Shown piece after piece: positions 1 through 8,350 of a DNA stretch of 64,000 bases. The position numbers were made by a program, and so were the translations under genes. Under the pieces are notes generated by a model that made no database searches, had not been told where the DNA came from, and saw only the letters and a list, made by a program, of their open reading frames with translations. Source of the DNA: DASQUK01 sp963756425 (lineage in GTDB: Bacteria; Actinomycetota; Acidimicrobiia; Acidimicrobiales; VFJN01); NCBI GenBank assembly GCA_963756425.1, contig CAVWNW010000015.1:124001-188000 (forward strand), written 5' to 3'. Position 1 is the first letter of the stretch. Every line of letters starts with the position of its first letter.

Positions 1-317
1 ACGGCACCTCGACACCCCACAACGACGCCGCCGAGGCGGTGGCGATCGCCAAGGTGTTCGGTCCCGGCGCTGTTCCGGTCACGTCGACGAAGGGCGTCAC
101 CGGCCACCTGATCGGGGCCGCCGGCGCGGTCGAGGCCGTCGCCGCCATGCTCGCCGCCGGGCGGGGCGTCGTCCCTCCCACCGCCAACCACCGGCACACC
201 GACCTGCCCGTCGACGTCGTGGCCGGCGAGCCCCGCACCATCGAGGTGGCGCCCGCCCTGTCGACATCGTTCGCGTTCGGCGGTCACAACGCCGCTCTGA
301 TCCTCGGCCCAGCGTGA
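1..317 (+). CDS. fabF: Beta-ketoacyl-ACP synthase II, C-terminal part (cut by window edge)
   Basis: Only the last 104 codons are present; the frame runs in from the left edge. It begins with the FabF block GTSTPHND, followed by the condensing-enzyme motif STKGVTGHLIGAAG, whose Lys (residue 30 of this fragment) and His (residue 35) belong to the active site, and ends with SFAFGGHNAALIL. The active-site Cys and first His lie outside the window. The enzyme elongates acyl-ACP with malonyl-ACP in type II fatty-acid synthesis. It heads a same-strand run with a carboxyltransferase, FabI and FabZ, so the operon supplies both malonyl-CoA and the elongation cycle. Confidence 0.93.
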   Translation, partial: GTSTPHNDAAEAVAIAKVFGPGAVPVTSTKGVTGHLIGAAGAVEAVAAMLAAGRGVVPPTANHRHTDLPVDVVAGEPRTIEVAPALSTSFAFGGHNAALILGPA

Positions 318-490
318 CGGTGGTGTAGTGGGCGCTCGCGGGAGTTCCGTGGATGTATCGCCGAGTCAGATTCGTCGCTGGCAAGGCCGCAGGAGGAAGG
401 CGCAGCCAGCGGCTGCGGCGACGACAAGGACGATGTCCAGCGGCGGATCTGGCCGGCGAGACGCACGATGACTTCCGCGAGGGCCCACTA

Positions 491-1885
491 GTGGCCACGG
501 TCGTCGCCGCTCCCTCGGTGCCACCGCGCCTGCCCATCGGCCGGGGCCGCCCGGGGACAGTGGAGGCCGGCGTCGGCCACACCCCGTGGCTGCCGCTCGA
601 CGCACCCGTCGCCTGGTTCCGGGGCGCGCCGATCCAGGCCGACACCGCGGTGATCGCCCGAACGGTGGCGATCGGCGTCGAGGCCGGTGTTCCGGTCGTC
701 GGGGTGCTCAGCGGCGTCGGCGTCGACGCCACCGCCGGGCTGGCGTCGCTGCACGGATGGGGGGCACTGGCCCGGGCGTTGGCGGGGGCGTCCGGACTGG
801 TGCCCGTGGTGCTCGTGGTCGACGGCCCCTGCCTCGGCGGCACCGCGCTCGTGCTGGGCCTGGCCGACGTGGTGGTCATGACCTCCGCGGCCATCGCGTT
901 CGTCAACGGGCCCCAGGCGTCGGCCCGCATCACCGGATCGGACACCCTCGACGCGGACCTGCTCGGCGGGTCGTGGGTGCACGGCGCCCGCACCGGAGTG
1001 GCCGACCTGGTGGTCGAGGACATCGACGACGCGCTCGACGCGGTCGCCGACCTGCTCGACCACCTGCCACCCAACAACCACGAGGCACCACCGACGGTTG
1101 CCACCGGCGACCCCGCCAGCCGGGCCACCCGCGCGGCCGCCGACGCCGTCCCCGCCGACGGCCGGGCGTCGTATGACGTGCGCCGCGTGATCACCGACAT
1201 GGTGGACGACCGCGAGTTCATCGAGCTCCGGGCGCGGTTCGGCACCAGCGTCGTGACCGGACTGGCCCGGGTAGCCGGGTTTCCGGTCGGCGTCGTGGCG
1301 AACCAGCCCAGCCAGCTGGCGGGGGCCCTCGACATCGAGGGATCGGAGAAGGGCGCCCGCTTCGTCCGCTTCTGCGACGCCTTCGGACTGCCGCTCGTCA
1401 CCCTGGTCGACACGCCCGGCTTCCGTCCCGGACGGGACCAGGAGTGGCGCGGCATGATCCGCCACGGTGCCAAGCTGGCGTTCGCCTACGCCGAGGCCAC
1501 CGTGCCGCGGGTGTGCGTGGTGCTGCGCAAGGCCTACGGCGGGGCGTACATCGTCATGGACTGCAAGTCGATGGGCAACGACTGCGCGCTCGCCTGGCCG
1601 ACGGCAGAGATCGCGGTGATGGGAGCCCGGGGCGCGGTCGAGATCCTGCACCGCCGCGCGCTGAACGGGACCACCAGCGACGGGGAACGGGCGGAGCGAC
1701 GCCGCCAGCTCGAGGCCGACTACGAGGCGGTGCACCTCTCACCCGAAACTGCCCTCGAGCGGGGCTACGTCGACGAGATCATCGACCCGGCCGACACCCG
1801 CAGCGCGGTCGCGGGCGCGCTGACGTCGCTCGCCGCCAAGCGCGAGCGCCTGCGGCCCCGCCGCCACGACAACATCCCGTTGTGA
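491..1885 (+). CDS. Acyl-CoA/acetyl-CoA carboxylase carboxyltransferase subunit
   Basis: A 464-residue crotonase-fold carboxyltransferase. Both halves of the fold are visible: the N-terminal oxyanion region GPCLGGTALVLGLADVVVM and the C-terminal one RKAYGGAYIVMDCK, then MGARGAVEILHRR and a VDEIIDPADTR end. The layout is that of PccB/AccD-type subunits that move CO2 from carboxybiotin to acetyl- or propionyl-CoA. The open frame reaches back to 353, but the first 46 codons are Arg-rich and family-unlike; the GTG at 491 with GAGG just upstream is preferred. Between fabF and fabI the likely product is malonyl-CoA for this operon. Substrate choice cannot be read from sequence alone. No biotin carboxylase gene is in view. 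Confidence 0.85.
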   Translation: MATVVAAPSVPPRLPIGRGRPGTVEAGVGHTPWLPLDAPVAWFRGAPIQADTAVIARTVAIGVEAGVPVVGVLSGVGVDATAGLASLHGWGALARALAGASGLVPVVLVVDGPCLGGTALVLGLADVVVMTSAAIAFVNGPQASARITGSDTLDADLLGGSWVHGARTGVADLVVEDIDDALDAVADLLDHLPPNNHEAPPTVATGDPASRATRAAADAVPADGRASYDVRRVITDMVDDREFIELRARFGTSVVTGLARVAGFPVGVVANQPSQLAGALDIEGSEKGARFVRFCDAFGLPLVTLVDTPGFRPGRDQEWRGMIRHGAKLAFAYAEATVPRVCVVLRKAYGGAYIVMDCKSMGNDCALAWPTAEIAVMGARGAVEILHRRALNGTTSDGERAERRRQLEADYEAVHLSPETALERGYVDEIIDPADTRSAVAGALTSLAAKRERLRPRRHDNIPL

Positions 1886-1902
1886 CCCGAGGACGGACGC
1901 CC

Positions 1903-2712
1903 ATGCTGCTCGACGGCAAGAAGCTGCTCATCACCGGCGTGCTCACCAAGGACTCGATCGCCGCTGCGGTCGCCCGCCTCGCCCAGGAGCAGGGCGCCGA
2001 GCTGGTGCTCACCTCGTTCGGGCGTGGCATGCGGCTCACCGAGCGCGTCGCCCGCACCCTTCCCTCGCCACCGGACGTCGTAGAGCTGGACGTGACCGAT
2101 GCGGCCCACCACGCGGCGCTGGCCGACGAGCTGGGTCGCCGCTGGGGCAAGGTCGACGGCGCGCTCCACGCCGTCGGGTTCGCACCCGAGGCGTGCCTCG
2201 GCCAAGACGAGGGCCTGCTGGCCGCCGGGTGGGATGACGTGGCCACCGCCTTGCACGTGTCGGCCTACTCGCTCAAGTCGCTGGCCGGGACGCTGCTGCC
2301 GCTGATGCCCCCCGGCGCATCGGTGGTCGCCCTCGACTTCGATGCCACGCAGGCGTGGCCGGCGTACGACTGGATGGGGGTGGCCAAGGCGGCGCTCGAG
2401 GCCACCTGCCGATACCTGGCCCGCGACCTCGGCGGGCGGGGCGTGAGGGTCAACCTGGTGGCCGCCGGCCCCCTGCGGACCCTGGCGGCGCGGTCGATCC
2501 CCGGTTTCGGCGCGATGGAGGCCGCATGGGGCCAGCGGGCGCCGCTGGGATGGGACGTTCGCGACCCCGAGCCCGTAGCCCGGGCCTGCGTGGCTCTCCT
2601 GTCCGACTGGTTCCCGGCCACCACCGGCGAGATCGTCCACGTCGACGGCGGCGTCCACGCCGTGGCGCTGGCCGCGGGAGAGGTGGGCGCGGCGCCGGAG
2701 CCGGAGGGATGA
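1903..2712 (+). CDS. fabI: Enoyl-ACP reductase (NADH)
   Basis: A 269-residue short-chain dehydrogenase of the FabI type. The glycine-rich nucleotide loop has the atypical FabI form ITGVLTKDSIA (residues 10-20), and the catalytic pair is Tyr155 and Lys162 (YDWMGVAK), the Y-x6-K spacing of FabI rather than the Y-x3-K of ordinary SDRs. The C-terminal TGEIVHVDGGVH closes the fold. It performs the last reduction of each fatty-acid elongation cycle and is the family targeted by isoniazid and triclosan. ATG 1903 lies 17 nt after the upstream stop, and its stop overlaps fabZ (ATGA), indicating translational coupling. Confidence 0.93.
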   Translation: MLLDGKKLLITGVLTKDSIAAAVARLAQEQGAELVLTSFGRGMRLTERVARTLPSPPDVVELDVTDAAHHAALADELGRRWGKVDGALHAVGFAPEACLGQDEGLLAAGWDDVATALHVSAYSLKSLAGTLLPLMPPGASVVALDFDATQAWPAYDWMGVAKAALEATCRYLARDLGGRGVRVNLVAAGPLRTLAARSIPGFGAMEAAWGQRAPLGWDVRDPEPVARACVALLSDWFPATTGEIVHVDGGVHAVALAAGEVGAAPEPEG

Positions 2713-3158
2713 CACCGGGGGACAACCCCGTCGGTCTCCTCCCCCATCGGCCGCCGTTCCGATTCGTCGACGCGGTCGACGAGCTGGTGCCCGGGCAGCG
2801 CGTGCTGGCCCGCTACAGGGTCACCGGCGACGAGGCGTTCCTGGCCGGCCACTTCCCCGGCAACCCCATCCTGCCCGGGGTGATCCAGCTCGAGGCGCTG
2901 GCGCAGGCGGGTGCGGTGGCCCTGCTGTCCGACGAGCGCTACGCCGGTTCCCTGCCGCTGTTCGGTGGGGTGGAAGACGTGCGCTGGCGCCGGCTGGTCC
3001 GCCCCGGCGACGAGCTGCAGCTCGAGGTGGTCATGGATCGGCTCTCGGCACGCGGCGGGTGGGGCCAGGGCACCGCCACCGTCGGGGGCAAGGCGGCGTG
3101 CAAGGCCCGGCTGTTCTTCATCCTGGCGCCGGCCGAGGGCGCCGACGCCCCCCGCTGA
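2709..3158 (+). CDS. fabZ: 3-hydroxyacyl-ACP dehydratase
   Basis: A 149-residue hot-dog-fold dehydratase. The signature LPHRPPFRFVD opens the protein and GHFPGNPILPGVIQLEALAQ holds the catalytic His48 and Glu62. It removes water from 3-hydroxyacyl-ACP in the fatty-acid cycle. The start codon overlaps the fabI stop by four nucleotides. The acidic/proline tail after residue 135 is probably disordered. With fabF, the carboxyltransferase and fabI it forms one transcription unit; fabG and acpP are not in the window and could lie upstream. Confidence 0.93.
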   Translation: MTPGDNPVGLLPHRPPFRFVDAVDELVPGQRVLARYRVTGDEAFLAGHFPGNPILPGVIQLEALAQAGAVALLSDERYAGSLPLFGGVEDVRWRRLVRPGDELQLEVVMDRLSARGGWGQGTATVGGKAACKARLFFILAPAEGADAPR

Positions 3159-3176
3159 CGGGCGCGGGCTGCCACG

Positions 3177-3950
3177 ATGGCGGCCATGTCGCGCCCCATC
3201 GCGCCCGAACTACTCGACTTCGCCGTCGGCCTCGTCGCCGCCGCGGGCGACGTGACCCTGCACTGGTTCCAGGAGGCCGACCTCGCCGTCGACACCAAGG
3301 CCGACGGCACGCCGGTGACCGAGGCCGATCGGGCGGCCGAGCGCCTGGTGCGGGAACGGATCGCCGACCGCTTCCCCGACGACGGCGTGCTCGGCGAGGA
3401 GGAGCCCGAGCTCCTGGGGCGCTCGGGACGGCGCTGGATCGTCGATCCCATCGACGGGACCAAGGCCTTCACCCGCGGTGTGCCGCTGTACTCGACGCTG
3501 CTCGCCCTCCACGACCGGGACGGTCCGGCCCTCGGCGTCATCGGACTCCCGGCGCTCGGCCAGGCCGTGTACGCCGGGCGGGGGCTGGGCTGCTGGAGCG
3601 GCGGCCGGCCGGCCCGGGTGAGCCAGACCTCGACGCTCGACGGTGCCTACCTGACGACCAGCGGGTACAGCCACTGGTCCGACGCCACCCTGCTCGCCGT
3701 CAAGCATGCGGGGTGTGAGCTGCGCACTTGGGGTGACGGCTACGGCTACGCGTTGGTGGCGACCGGCCGCGTCGATGCGATGGTCGACCCCACGGTGGAC
3801 CTGTACGACGTGGCGGCGATGCCCGTGATCCTCGCCGAGGCCGGCGGCCGGTTCACCAGCGTCGACGGTCGCGAGGATGCCGGCGGCGGCAGCGGCGTGG
3901 CCACCAACGGCCGGGTCCACGAGGAGCTGCTCGGGCTCCTGGCCGCCTAG
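3177..3950 (+). CDS. hisN: Inositol-monophosphatase-family phosphatase, probably histidinol-phosphatase
   Basis: A 257-residue Mg-dependent phosphatase. Metal-ligand motifs are GEEEPE (residues 73-78) and WIVDPIDGTKAFTRG (Asp90, Asp93), with a third Asp in VDLYDVAAMPVILAEAGG. The TKAFTRG version of the second motif is typical of the actinobacterial HisN branch, which completes histidinol synthesis; inositol-1-phosphatase is the alternative. Start may be ATG 3177 or ATG 3186 (MSRPIAPELL); neither has a clear Shine-Dalgarno. It lies alone between the fab operon and an MDMPI-type gene, so the neighbourhood does not settle its substrate. Confidence 0.8.
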   Translation: MAAMSRPIAPELLDFAVGLVAAAGDVTLHWFQEADLAVDTKADGTPVTEADRAAERLVRERIADRFPDDGVLGEEEPELLGRSGRRWIVDPIDGTKAFTRGVPLYSTLLALHDRDGPALGVIGLPALGQAVYAGRGLGCWSGGRPARVSQTSTLDGAYLTTSGYSHWSDATLLAVKHAGCELRTWGDGYGYALVATGRVDAMVDPTVDLYDVAAMPVILAEAGGRFTSVDGREDAGGGSGVATNGRVHEELLGLLAA

Positions 3951-3995
3951 GGCTTGCGTCTCCGCGGGCGATGGGTTCTGGCGCAAGATGGGGGG

Positions 3996-4739
3996 ATGGA
4001 TCGCGCCTCGTACCTCGACTCCCTCCGCGGCGACGCCGCCGACCTCCTGACCGCAGCCGGCGGTCAACTCGATGCCGACGTCCCCACCTGCCCCGGGTGG
4101 AAGATGGAGCGGCTGGTCGGTCACGTCGGGCGGACCTACCGGTGGACCGCGGGCTGGGTACGGGGCGGTGACGCACCGGACGTCCCCCTCCCACCGAAGG
4201 GGGACGCGGTCATCGAGTGGACCCGTGCGGGGCTGGCCGAACTGATCGACGCCGTCGAGGCGGCCGCCGGCGGGGCCGCCGCCCGAACGACCGTCAAGAC
4301 ATGGGCCGGCGACCAGCCACCCATCTTCTGGCCCCGACGCATGGCCATCGAGACCGCGGTCCACCGGTGGGACGCGCAGGTCGCCGCGGGCGACGGACGA
4401 CCGGTGGGCACCGACCTGGCTCTCGATGCCGTGGACGAGTTGTTCGAGGTGATCCTCCCCTGGCGGGGAACCGCCGAGCTCGGCAGCGAGAACCAGGGCA
4501 AGACGATGCATCTCCACGCCACCGACGTCGGCGACGAGCCAGGCGAGGGCGAGTGGCTGATCACGCTGGCGGGCGAGCGGCTGACGTTCGAGCACAGGCA
4601 CGCCAAGGGCGACGTGGCCGTGCGGGGCACGGCGTCGGACCTGCTGTTGCTGCTGTGGAACCGCGTGCCGGCCGACCGGTTCGAGGTGTTCGGCGACGCC
4701 GGCGTGCTCGAGTGGTGGCGGGCGGCCGTCAAGGTCTGA
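3996..4739 (+). CDS. Maleylpyruvate isomerase-family (DinB-like) mycothiol-dependent enzyme
   Basis: A 247-residue protein with the N-terminal MDMPI/DinB fold (Asp-rich helix, then PTCPGWKMERLVGHVGRTYRW) and metal-ligand His in the AIETAVHRWDAQ helix. The C-terminal half (GKTMHLHATDVG, then LLLLLWNR) matches the MDMPI C-terminal SCP2-like domain. Family members are thiol-dependent isomerases or transferases using mycothiol, the actinobacterial low-molecular-weight thiol; the actual substrate is unknown. A longer frame begins at 3954, but ATG 3996 gives the family start. Confidence 0.75.
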   Translation: MDRASYLDSLRGDAADLLTAAGGQLDADVPTCPGWKMERLVGHVGRTYRWTAGWVRGGDAPDVPLPPKGDAVIEWTRAGLAELIDAVEAAAGGAAARTTVKTWAGDQPPIFWPRRMAIETAVHRWDAQVAAGDGRPVGTDLALDAVDELFEVILPWRGTAELGSENQGKTMHLHATDVGDEPGEGEWLITLAGERLTFEHRHAKGDVAVRGTASDLLLLLWNRVPADRFEVFGDAGVLEWWRAAVKV

Positions 4740-4794
4740 GCTCCGGAGACGGGCGGCGGCCCGACCTGCCAGCGCGCCGGCGACCCTACGGTGG

Positions 4795-5772
4795 CTACGA
4801 GCCCTCGAAGATCGCGGCCCGTACCCCGGCCCGCGCCAGCTCGTGCAGGAAGGGCAGCGGCTCGACCAGCGAGGCCAGCCCTGCGGCGCCGCTCGTGCGG
4901 GCGCGCCCCGCCGCGATCCAGCGGGCGGTCACCCCCGCCACGGTGCCGGCGGCGACGGCGGGTCGGTCGACGGCACCCAGGACGACGGTGTCGCGCACCC
5001 GGCCGCGGCGACCGCGCACCTCGACCCGTAACCCGCCGATGCGGCCCTCAGCGTGCGGGCGCCTGAGCATCGGCAGGCCCGCGGTCAGGCGGTCACGGCG
5101 GGTCGCCGCCAGGCGTGCCGTCACCCGCCCCACCCCGGGGAACGCGGGCACCAGCAGCAGCGCGTCGGGCAGCCCGGCGCGGTAGCAGTCCGCGCCGCCA
5201 ATCGGATCCGGGAAGAACGACAGCTCCCGGCCCGAGCCCGGTGGGCGACGGCGCCACGCGTGGTCCCGCCAGTCGAGCCCGACGCCACGCAGCGCGGCGT
5301 GATGCTGCCGGGCGCACGCGGGCCCTCCGGTCCCGTGGTGGGCGACGTGCACCTCGTCGACGCTGTCGAAGCCGTCGCTGGCGTGGCGGGCCAGCACGCA
5401 CGACAGCCCTGGCCCGAAGCCGGCCCCGACGGCCACGACGACCCGGCGCTCCCGGGCCTCGGCGTGGAGATCGAGGAGACCCTCCACGGCGGCGACGCTG
5501 TCGGCGACGGACACCACGTGCCTCCCGGCGGTCACCGCCCGCTTGGCGACCTCGACGTGGCGTGCCGCCGGCGCGGCGATGACGACCACGTCGACGGCGG
5601 CGGGCTCGATCTCGTCGACCGCCGACGCGCGTGACCCGAGCGAGGTCGCCACGGCCGACCGTCGCCGCCGGTCCGTGTCTGCGATCAGGACGGCGTCGGT
5701 GTCACCCTCGGCGATGAGGTGCCGGGCGGCGCGCGCACCAACCGCGCCGGCGCCGCAGATGAGGACCTTCAC
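4795..5772 (-). CDS. Saccharopine-dehydrogenase-like NAD(P)-binding oxidoreductase
   Basis: A 325-residue protein with a clear N-terminal Rossmann loop, ICGAGAVGARAARHL (residues 5-19), and a saccharopine-dehydrogenase-type middle region (VADSVAAVEGLLDLHAEARER, VAVGAGFGPGLSCVLARH). The family includes saccharopine reductases, homospermidine synthases and many uncharacterised NAD(P) enzymes. No substrate-specific motif was recognised. It is convergent with the preceding gene and lies 18 nt downstream of a 45-codon membrane-protein gene, so the two are probably co-transcribed. Confidence 0.65.
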   Translation of the reverse strand: MKVLICGAGAVGARAARHLIAEGDTDAVLIADTDRRRRSAVATSLGSRASAVDEIEPAAVDVVVIAAPAARHVEVAKRAVTAGRHVVSVADSVAAVEGLLDLHAEARERRVVVAVGAGFGPGLSCVLARHASDGFDSVDEVHVAHHGTGGPACARQHHAALRGVGLDWRDHAWRRRPPGSGRELSFFPDPIGGADCYRAGLPDALLLVPAFPGVGRVTARLAATRRDRLTAGLPMLRRPHAEGRIGGLRVEVRGRRGRVRDTVVLGAVDRPAVAAGTVAGVTARWIAAGRARTSGAAGLASLVEPLPFLHELARAGVRAAIFEGS

Positions 5773-5790
5773 CGTCGACCCGACGATCGG

Positions 5791-5928
5791 CTAGCGCAGG
5801 CCGGGTCCGCTGAGCTCCCGCCACCCGCCGGACTGGGGTGGGGTGCCACCAGAGCCGCGGACCCGCAGCACCACGGCGATGATGCCGGCGATGCCCACGG
5901 CGGCGAGCGCACGTCGGAGGAGAGCCAT
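5791..5928 (-). CDS. Small single-pass membrane protein (45 aa)
   Basis: Reading the minus strand from ATG 5928 to TAG 5791 gives 45 codons: a basic start MALLRRAL, a hydrophobic helix (AAVGIAGIIAVVLRV, residues 9-23), then a Gly/Pro-rich cytosolic or external tail. I do not recognise a family. There is no Shine-Dalgarno; instead a -10-like hexamer TAACGT ends 6 nt before the ATG, which fits leaderless expression. It precedes the saccharopine-dehydrogenase-like gene by 18 nt and could be its membrane anchor or simply co-transcribed. Alternative: a chance ORF, but the regular helix and the promoter spacing argue for a real gene. Confidence 0.45.
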   Translation of the reverse strand: MALLRRALAAVGIAGIIAVVLRVRGSGGTPPQSGGWRELSGPGLR

Positions 5929-5934
5929 GCCGGC

Positions 5935-5940
5935 ACGTTA
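5935..5940 (-). promoter_or_regulatory. -10 element of a probable leaderless promoter
   Basis: On the minus strand TAACGT (TANNNT form) lies 6 nt before the ATG of the 45-codon gene, so transcription would begin at or next to the start codon. Only a weak -35 (TTGGCT at a 20-nt spacing) is present. Confidence 0.35.
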
Positions 5941-5999
5941 GTGTCACGCCACCCACGCATAGCCAAAGCCCGGGCAGACCACGGGCCAGGCCGATTGCG

Positions 6000-6797
6000 T
6001 CAGGCGTCGTACTCGTCGGGGAAGCGGAGCCGAGGGCCGCCCGCGTGGAGACCGAGAGGGATCGCACGTCCCTTTGGTTGCTCCCATGGCTCCTGACGGC
6101 CCAAGGCGGTGAGGTCGAGGTAGGGGATGCCGTAGTGGAACTCTTCGATCCCACGGCCGAACGTGGAGTAGGTGTGGTACACCGCGTCGCCGACGCTGAG
6201 GAATGCGCTGATGCCGGGGTAGTCGCCGCGCATGCTTTCGGTGAACGGTGTTCCCGCCTCGGCGAGCTCGGCCTCGGACCGATACTGGATCTGGACCGGC
6301 GCCACCCGTTCGTCAACGGTCGCATGGAAGTCGTAGTTGAAGTCGCTGGCGGCGGAGGAGTACCAGGGAAACGTCCAGCCCATCCGCTCACGGAATGCGG
6401 CGAGCTTCGCGTACGGAGCCCGTGTCACCGCGACCAGCGTCGTGTTACGGGCATGCAGCTGTCTCAGCTCGCCGATCCTGTCGGCCGCAGACGAGCAGCT
6501 CGTGCATCCGGTGTCATCGGGATGCTCGATGCCGTCGGCATCGATGTCGTAGGTCCACATGAAGTGGTGCATGACCAGCTGCAACCGCCCCTCGAACATG
6601 TCCAGCAGGCCCACCTTCCCGTCGGGGCCCTCGAACGAGTACGTCTTGTCGATGCGCACCATCGGCATCCGGCGCCGGTCCGCGTTGACCTGGTCGCGGG
6701 CCCGCGTGAGCGCCTTCTCGCTGGCCAACAGCTCCTTGCGCGCGGTGAGCCACTCCCCGCGTGACACCACCTCGGGCAGCTCCCCCATCGTCGTCAT
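6000..6797 (-). CDS. DUF899 family thioredoxin-fold protein (copy 1)
   Basis: A 265-residue DUF899 protein. Family features visible are the N-terminal MPMVRIDKTYSFEGPDGKVGLLDMFEG strands (in two pieces), FMW, the redox-type motif CTSC in a loop followed by HARNTTLVAVTRAP, and the conserved MGWTFPWYSS. DUF899 proteins resemble thioredoxin/peroxiredoxin folds, but no activity is established. It lies 21 nt downstream of a second DUF899 gene on the same strand, suggesting a tandem duplication in one operon. The CxxC makes a thiol-redox role plausible; that is inference. Confidence 0.8.
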   Translation of the reverse strand: MTTMGELPEVVSRGEWLTARKELLASEKALTRARDQVNADRRRMPMVRIDKTYSFEGPDGKVGLLDMFEGRLQLVMHHFMWTYDIDADGIEHPDDTGCTSCSSAADRIGELRQLHARNTTLVAVTRAPYAKLAAFRERMGWTFPWYSSAASDFNYDFHATVDERVAPVQIQYRSEAELAEAGTPFTESMRGDYPGISAFLSVGDAVYHTYSTFGRGIEEFHYGIPYLDLTALGRQEPWEQPKGRAIPLGLHAGGPRLRFPDEYDA

Positions 6798-6818
6798 CGC
6801 TCACGTCTCCACTGACGA

Positions 6819-7595
6819 TCAGGACCCGACGGCGAGGTCGTCGGAGCGTCCGGCTTCGAGTCGCGACCACTGGGCGATGGGGCGTCCGTTGGTCCGCATG
6901 CGTGCTGGTCCCTCTTGCCACTGTTGTGGCCAGCTTGGGGGCGAGTCCTCCCACGGCTCCTGGCGTCCGTAGACCGTGAGGTCCATGAGCGCGTAGCTGT
7001 TGTCCATCGCCTCCACGCCCCGGAGGGTCGTCCAGTATGTCTCGAAGACGTGGTCTCCGTCCCGCAGGTAGCACACGAGGTGCATCCTGCCGATGTGGCG
7101 CCCGACGAGGAGGGCGTCGAGTGAAGCGTGGGCTGAGTACCAGGGCGCGTCCCAGCCCATGAAGTCGCGGTAGCGGATGCTCTCGTCGTAGGGGCCCTGA
7201 CAGAAGACCGCGTAGGTGATGTTGCGCGAATGCAGGTAGGACAGCTCTGAGACCTGGGTGGCGCACCACGTGCAGCCTTCGCACTGCTCGGGCGCGGTGC
7301 GTCCTGGGTACCACATGAAGTAGTAGGCGATGAGCTGGCGCCGCCCTTCGAACGCGTCCAGCAGGGTGAGCGGCCCCTGGTGCCCGATCAGCGCGAGGTT
7401 GCCGTCCACCTCGACCATGGGTAGGCGCCGTCGGGCCGCAGCGATCGCATCGGCTTCGCGGGTGTGCGTCTTCTCGCGAACCCGCAGCCGGTCCAATTCG
7501 GCCTGGAAGGTCGTCCGATCGACGGCCGTGGGCAGGCCCGACGCGTTGTCGGCTTTGGCCACCGGCCCGCCGGGGTGTGTTGATTCATCCTTCAT
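6819..7595 (-). CDS. DUF899 family thioredoxin-fold protein (copy 2)
   Basis: A 258-residue paralogue of the downstream gene, with the same order of elements: LPMVEVDGNLALIG, LLDAFEGRRQLIAYYFMW, a CTWC motif inside CEGCTWCATQ, LHSRNITYAVFCQGPY, MGWDAPWYS and YGRQEPWE. The start ATG 7595 has GGGAG seven nucleotides upstream; the longer frame to 7754 lacks family similarity. The two copies are clearly diverged, so the duplication is not recent. Activity is unknown; a thiol-dependent oxidoreductase is the best guess from fold and CxxC. Confidence 0.8.
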   Translation of the reverse strand: MKDESTHPGGPVAKADNASGLPTAVDRTTFQAELDRLRVREKTHTREADAIAAARRRLPMVEVDGNLALIGHQGPLTLLDAFEGRRQLIAYYFMWYPGRTAPEQCEGCTWCATQVSELSYLHSRNITYAVFCQGPYDESIRYRDFMGWDAPWYSAHASLDALLVGRHIGRMHLVCYLRDGDHVFETYWTTLRGVEAMDNSYALMDLTVYGRQEPWEDSPPSWPQQWQEGPARMRTNGRPIAQWSRLEAGRSDDLAVGS

Positions 7596-7801
7596 GACCG
7601 TCTCCCATGTTGCTGCGGCCTCATTGCGGTCCCTCCGGATCGATGACCGGCCGCGATGAGCTGAGAGGCTTCGCGAACAATGGTGCGGCCCTGACGATGG
7701 CGGCGCCATCCCTGAATCCTGCGGTTCTTGCTCGCACGTAGGGGATCGCCTCATCGTGCGAAAGACATCCGTCGCTCACCGTCTCTGTGTGCCCGTTGGC
7801 A
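7596..7801. other. Intergenic region, no gene seen
   Basis: About 200 bp between two minus-strand genes. I see no convincing ORF, RNA or hairpin here; it presumably carries the promoter of the DUF899 pair. Confidence 0.4.
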
Positions 7802-8350
7802 TCATCGGTGGGCACCGCGGATGCGCCTGAACGTCCGGCCCGGTTTGTAGACGGCGAGGCCGGTGGCCAGTGTCAGCGCGACGACGTCGTAGGTGGCGCC
7901 GGCGATCAGCGGTCCGGTCGCGCCGGTCTCGCCGTCGAGCAGGCGGCTGCTGGCGGGTCCGAGCACGAGGCCGCCGACGAGCAACACCGACACGATGAGA
8001 GCCAGCTTCGTGGTGACCCAGGAATACCTGAAGACCCCCCACCGGGTGCCGATCCCCAGCGCGATGCCCGTGAACAGCGCCCCGAAGCTGAGCGGGATGC
8101 CGAACACGAGGCTGAACATGTTGAGCGTCTTGGCCGCGTCGTGGACGAGAGCCGGGTCGTCGATCGTCGAGCTGCGCACGGCGACGGCCAGGTAGCCGGC
8201 GGAGTCGCCGAGCAGCCCGACGGACATGACGATGTGTGCGGTGAGCAGCGCATGGCGAACGCCGAGCGGCAGCGTGCGACGCGTCGTCGGCTTCGCGATG
8301 TTGTTGCCAGACCCGACGGTCTGGGGCTGCGTAGCAGTTGCTTCGTTCAT
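7802..8350 (-). CDS. DUF2269-like integral membrane protein
   Basis: A 182-residue protein with four predicted membrane helices: LLTAHIVMSVGLLGDSAGYL, FSLVFGIPLSFGALFTGIAL, TTKLALIVSVLLVGGLVLG and a final YDVVALTLATGLAVY. A His in the first helix and the helix spacing resemble the DUF2269/cytochrome-like four-helix group, but assignment is tentative. The start ATG 8350 has AAGGAG upstream; the N-terminal 40 residues are polar and probably cytosolic. Function unknown. Confidence 0.6.
   Translation of the reverse strand: MNEATATQPQTVGSGNNIAKPTTRRTLPLGVRHALLTAHIVMSVGLLGDSAGYLAVAVRSSTIDDPALVHDAAKTLNMFSLVFGIPLSFGALFTGIALGIGTRWGVFRYSWVTTKLALIVSVLLVGGLVLGPASSRLLDGETGATGPLIAGATYDVVALTLATGLAVYKPGRTFRRIRGAHR

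Noticed and set aside
353..490. N-terminal extension of the carboxyltransferase gene
   Set aside because: The 46 extra residues are Arg-rich and unlike the family, while GTG 491 has a good ribosome site.
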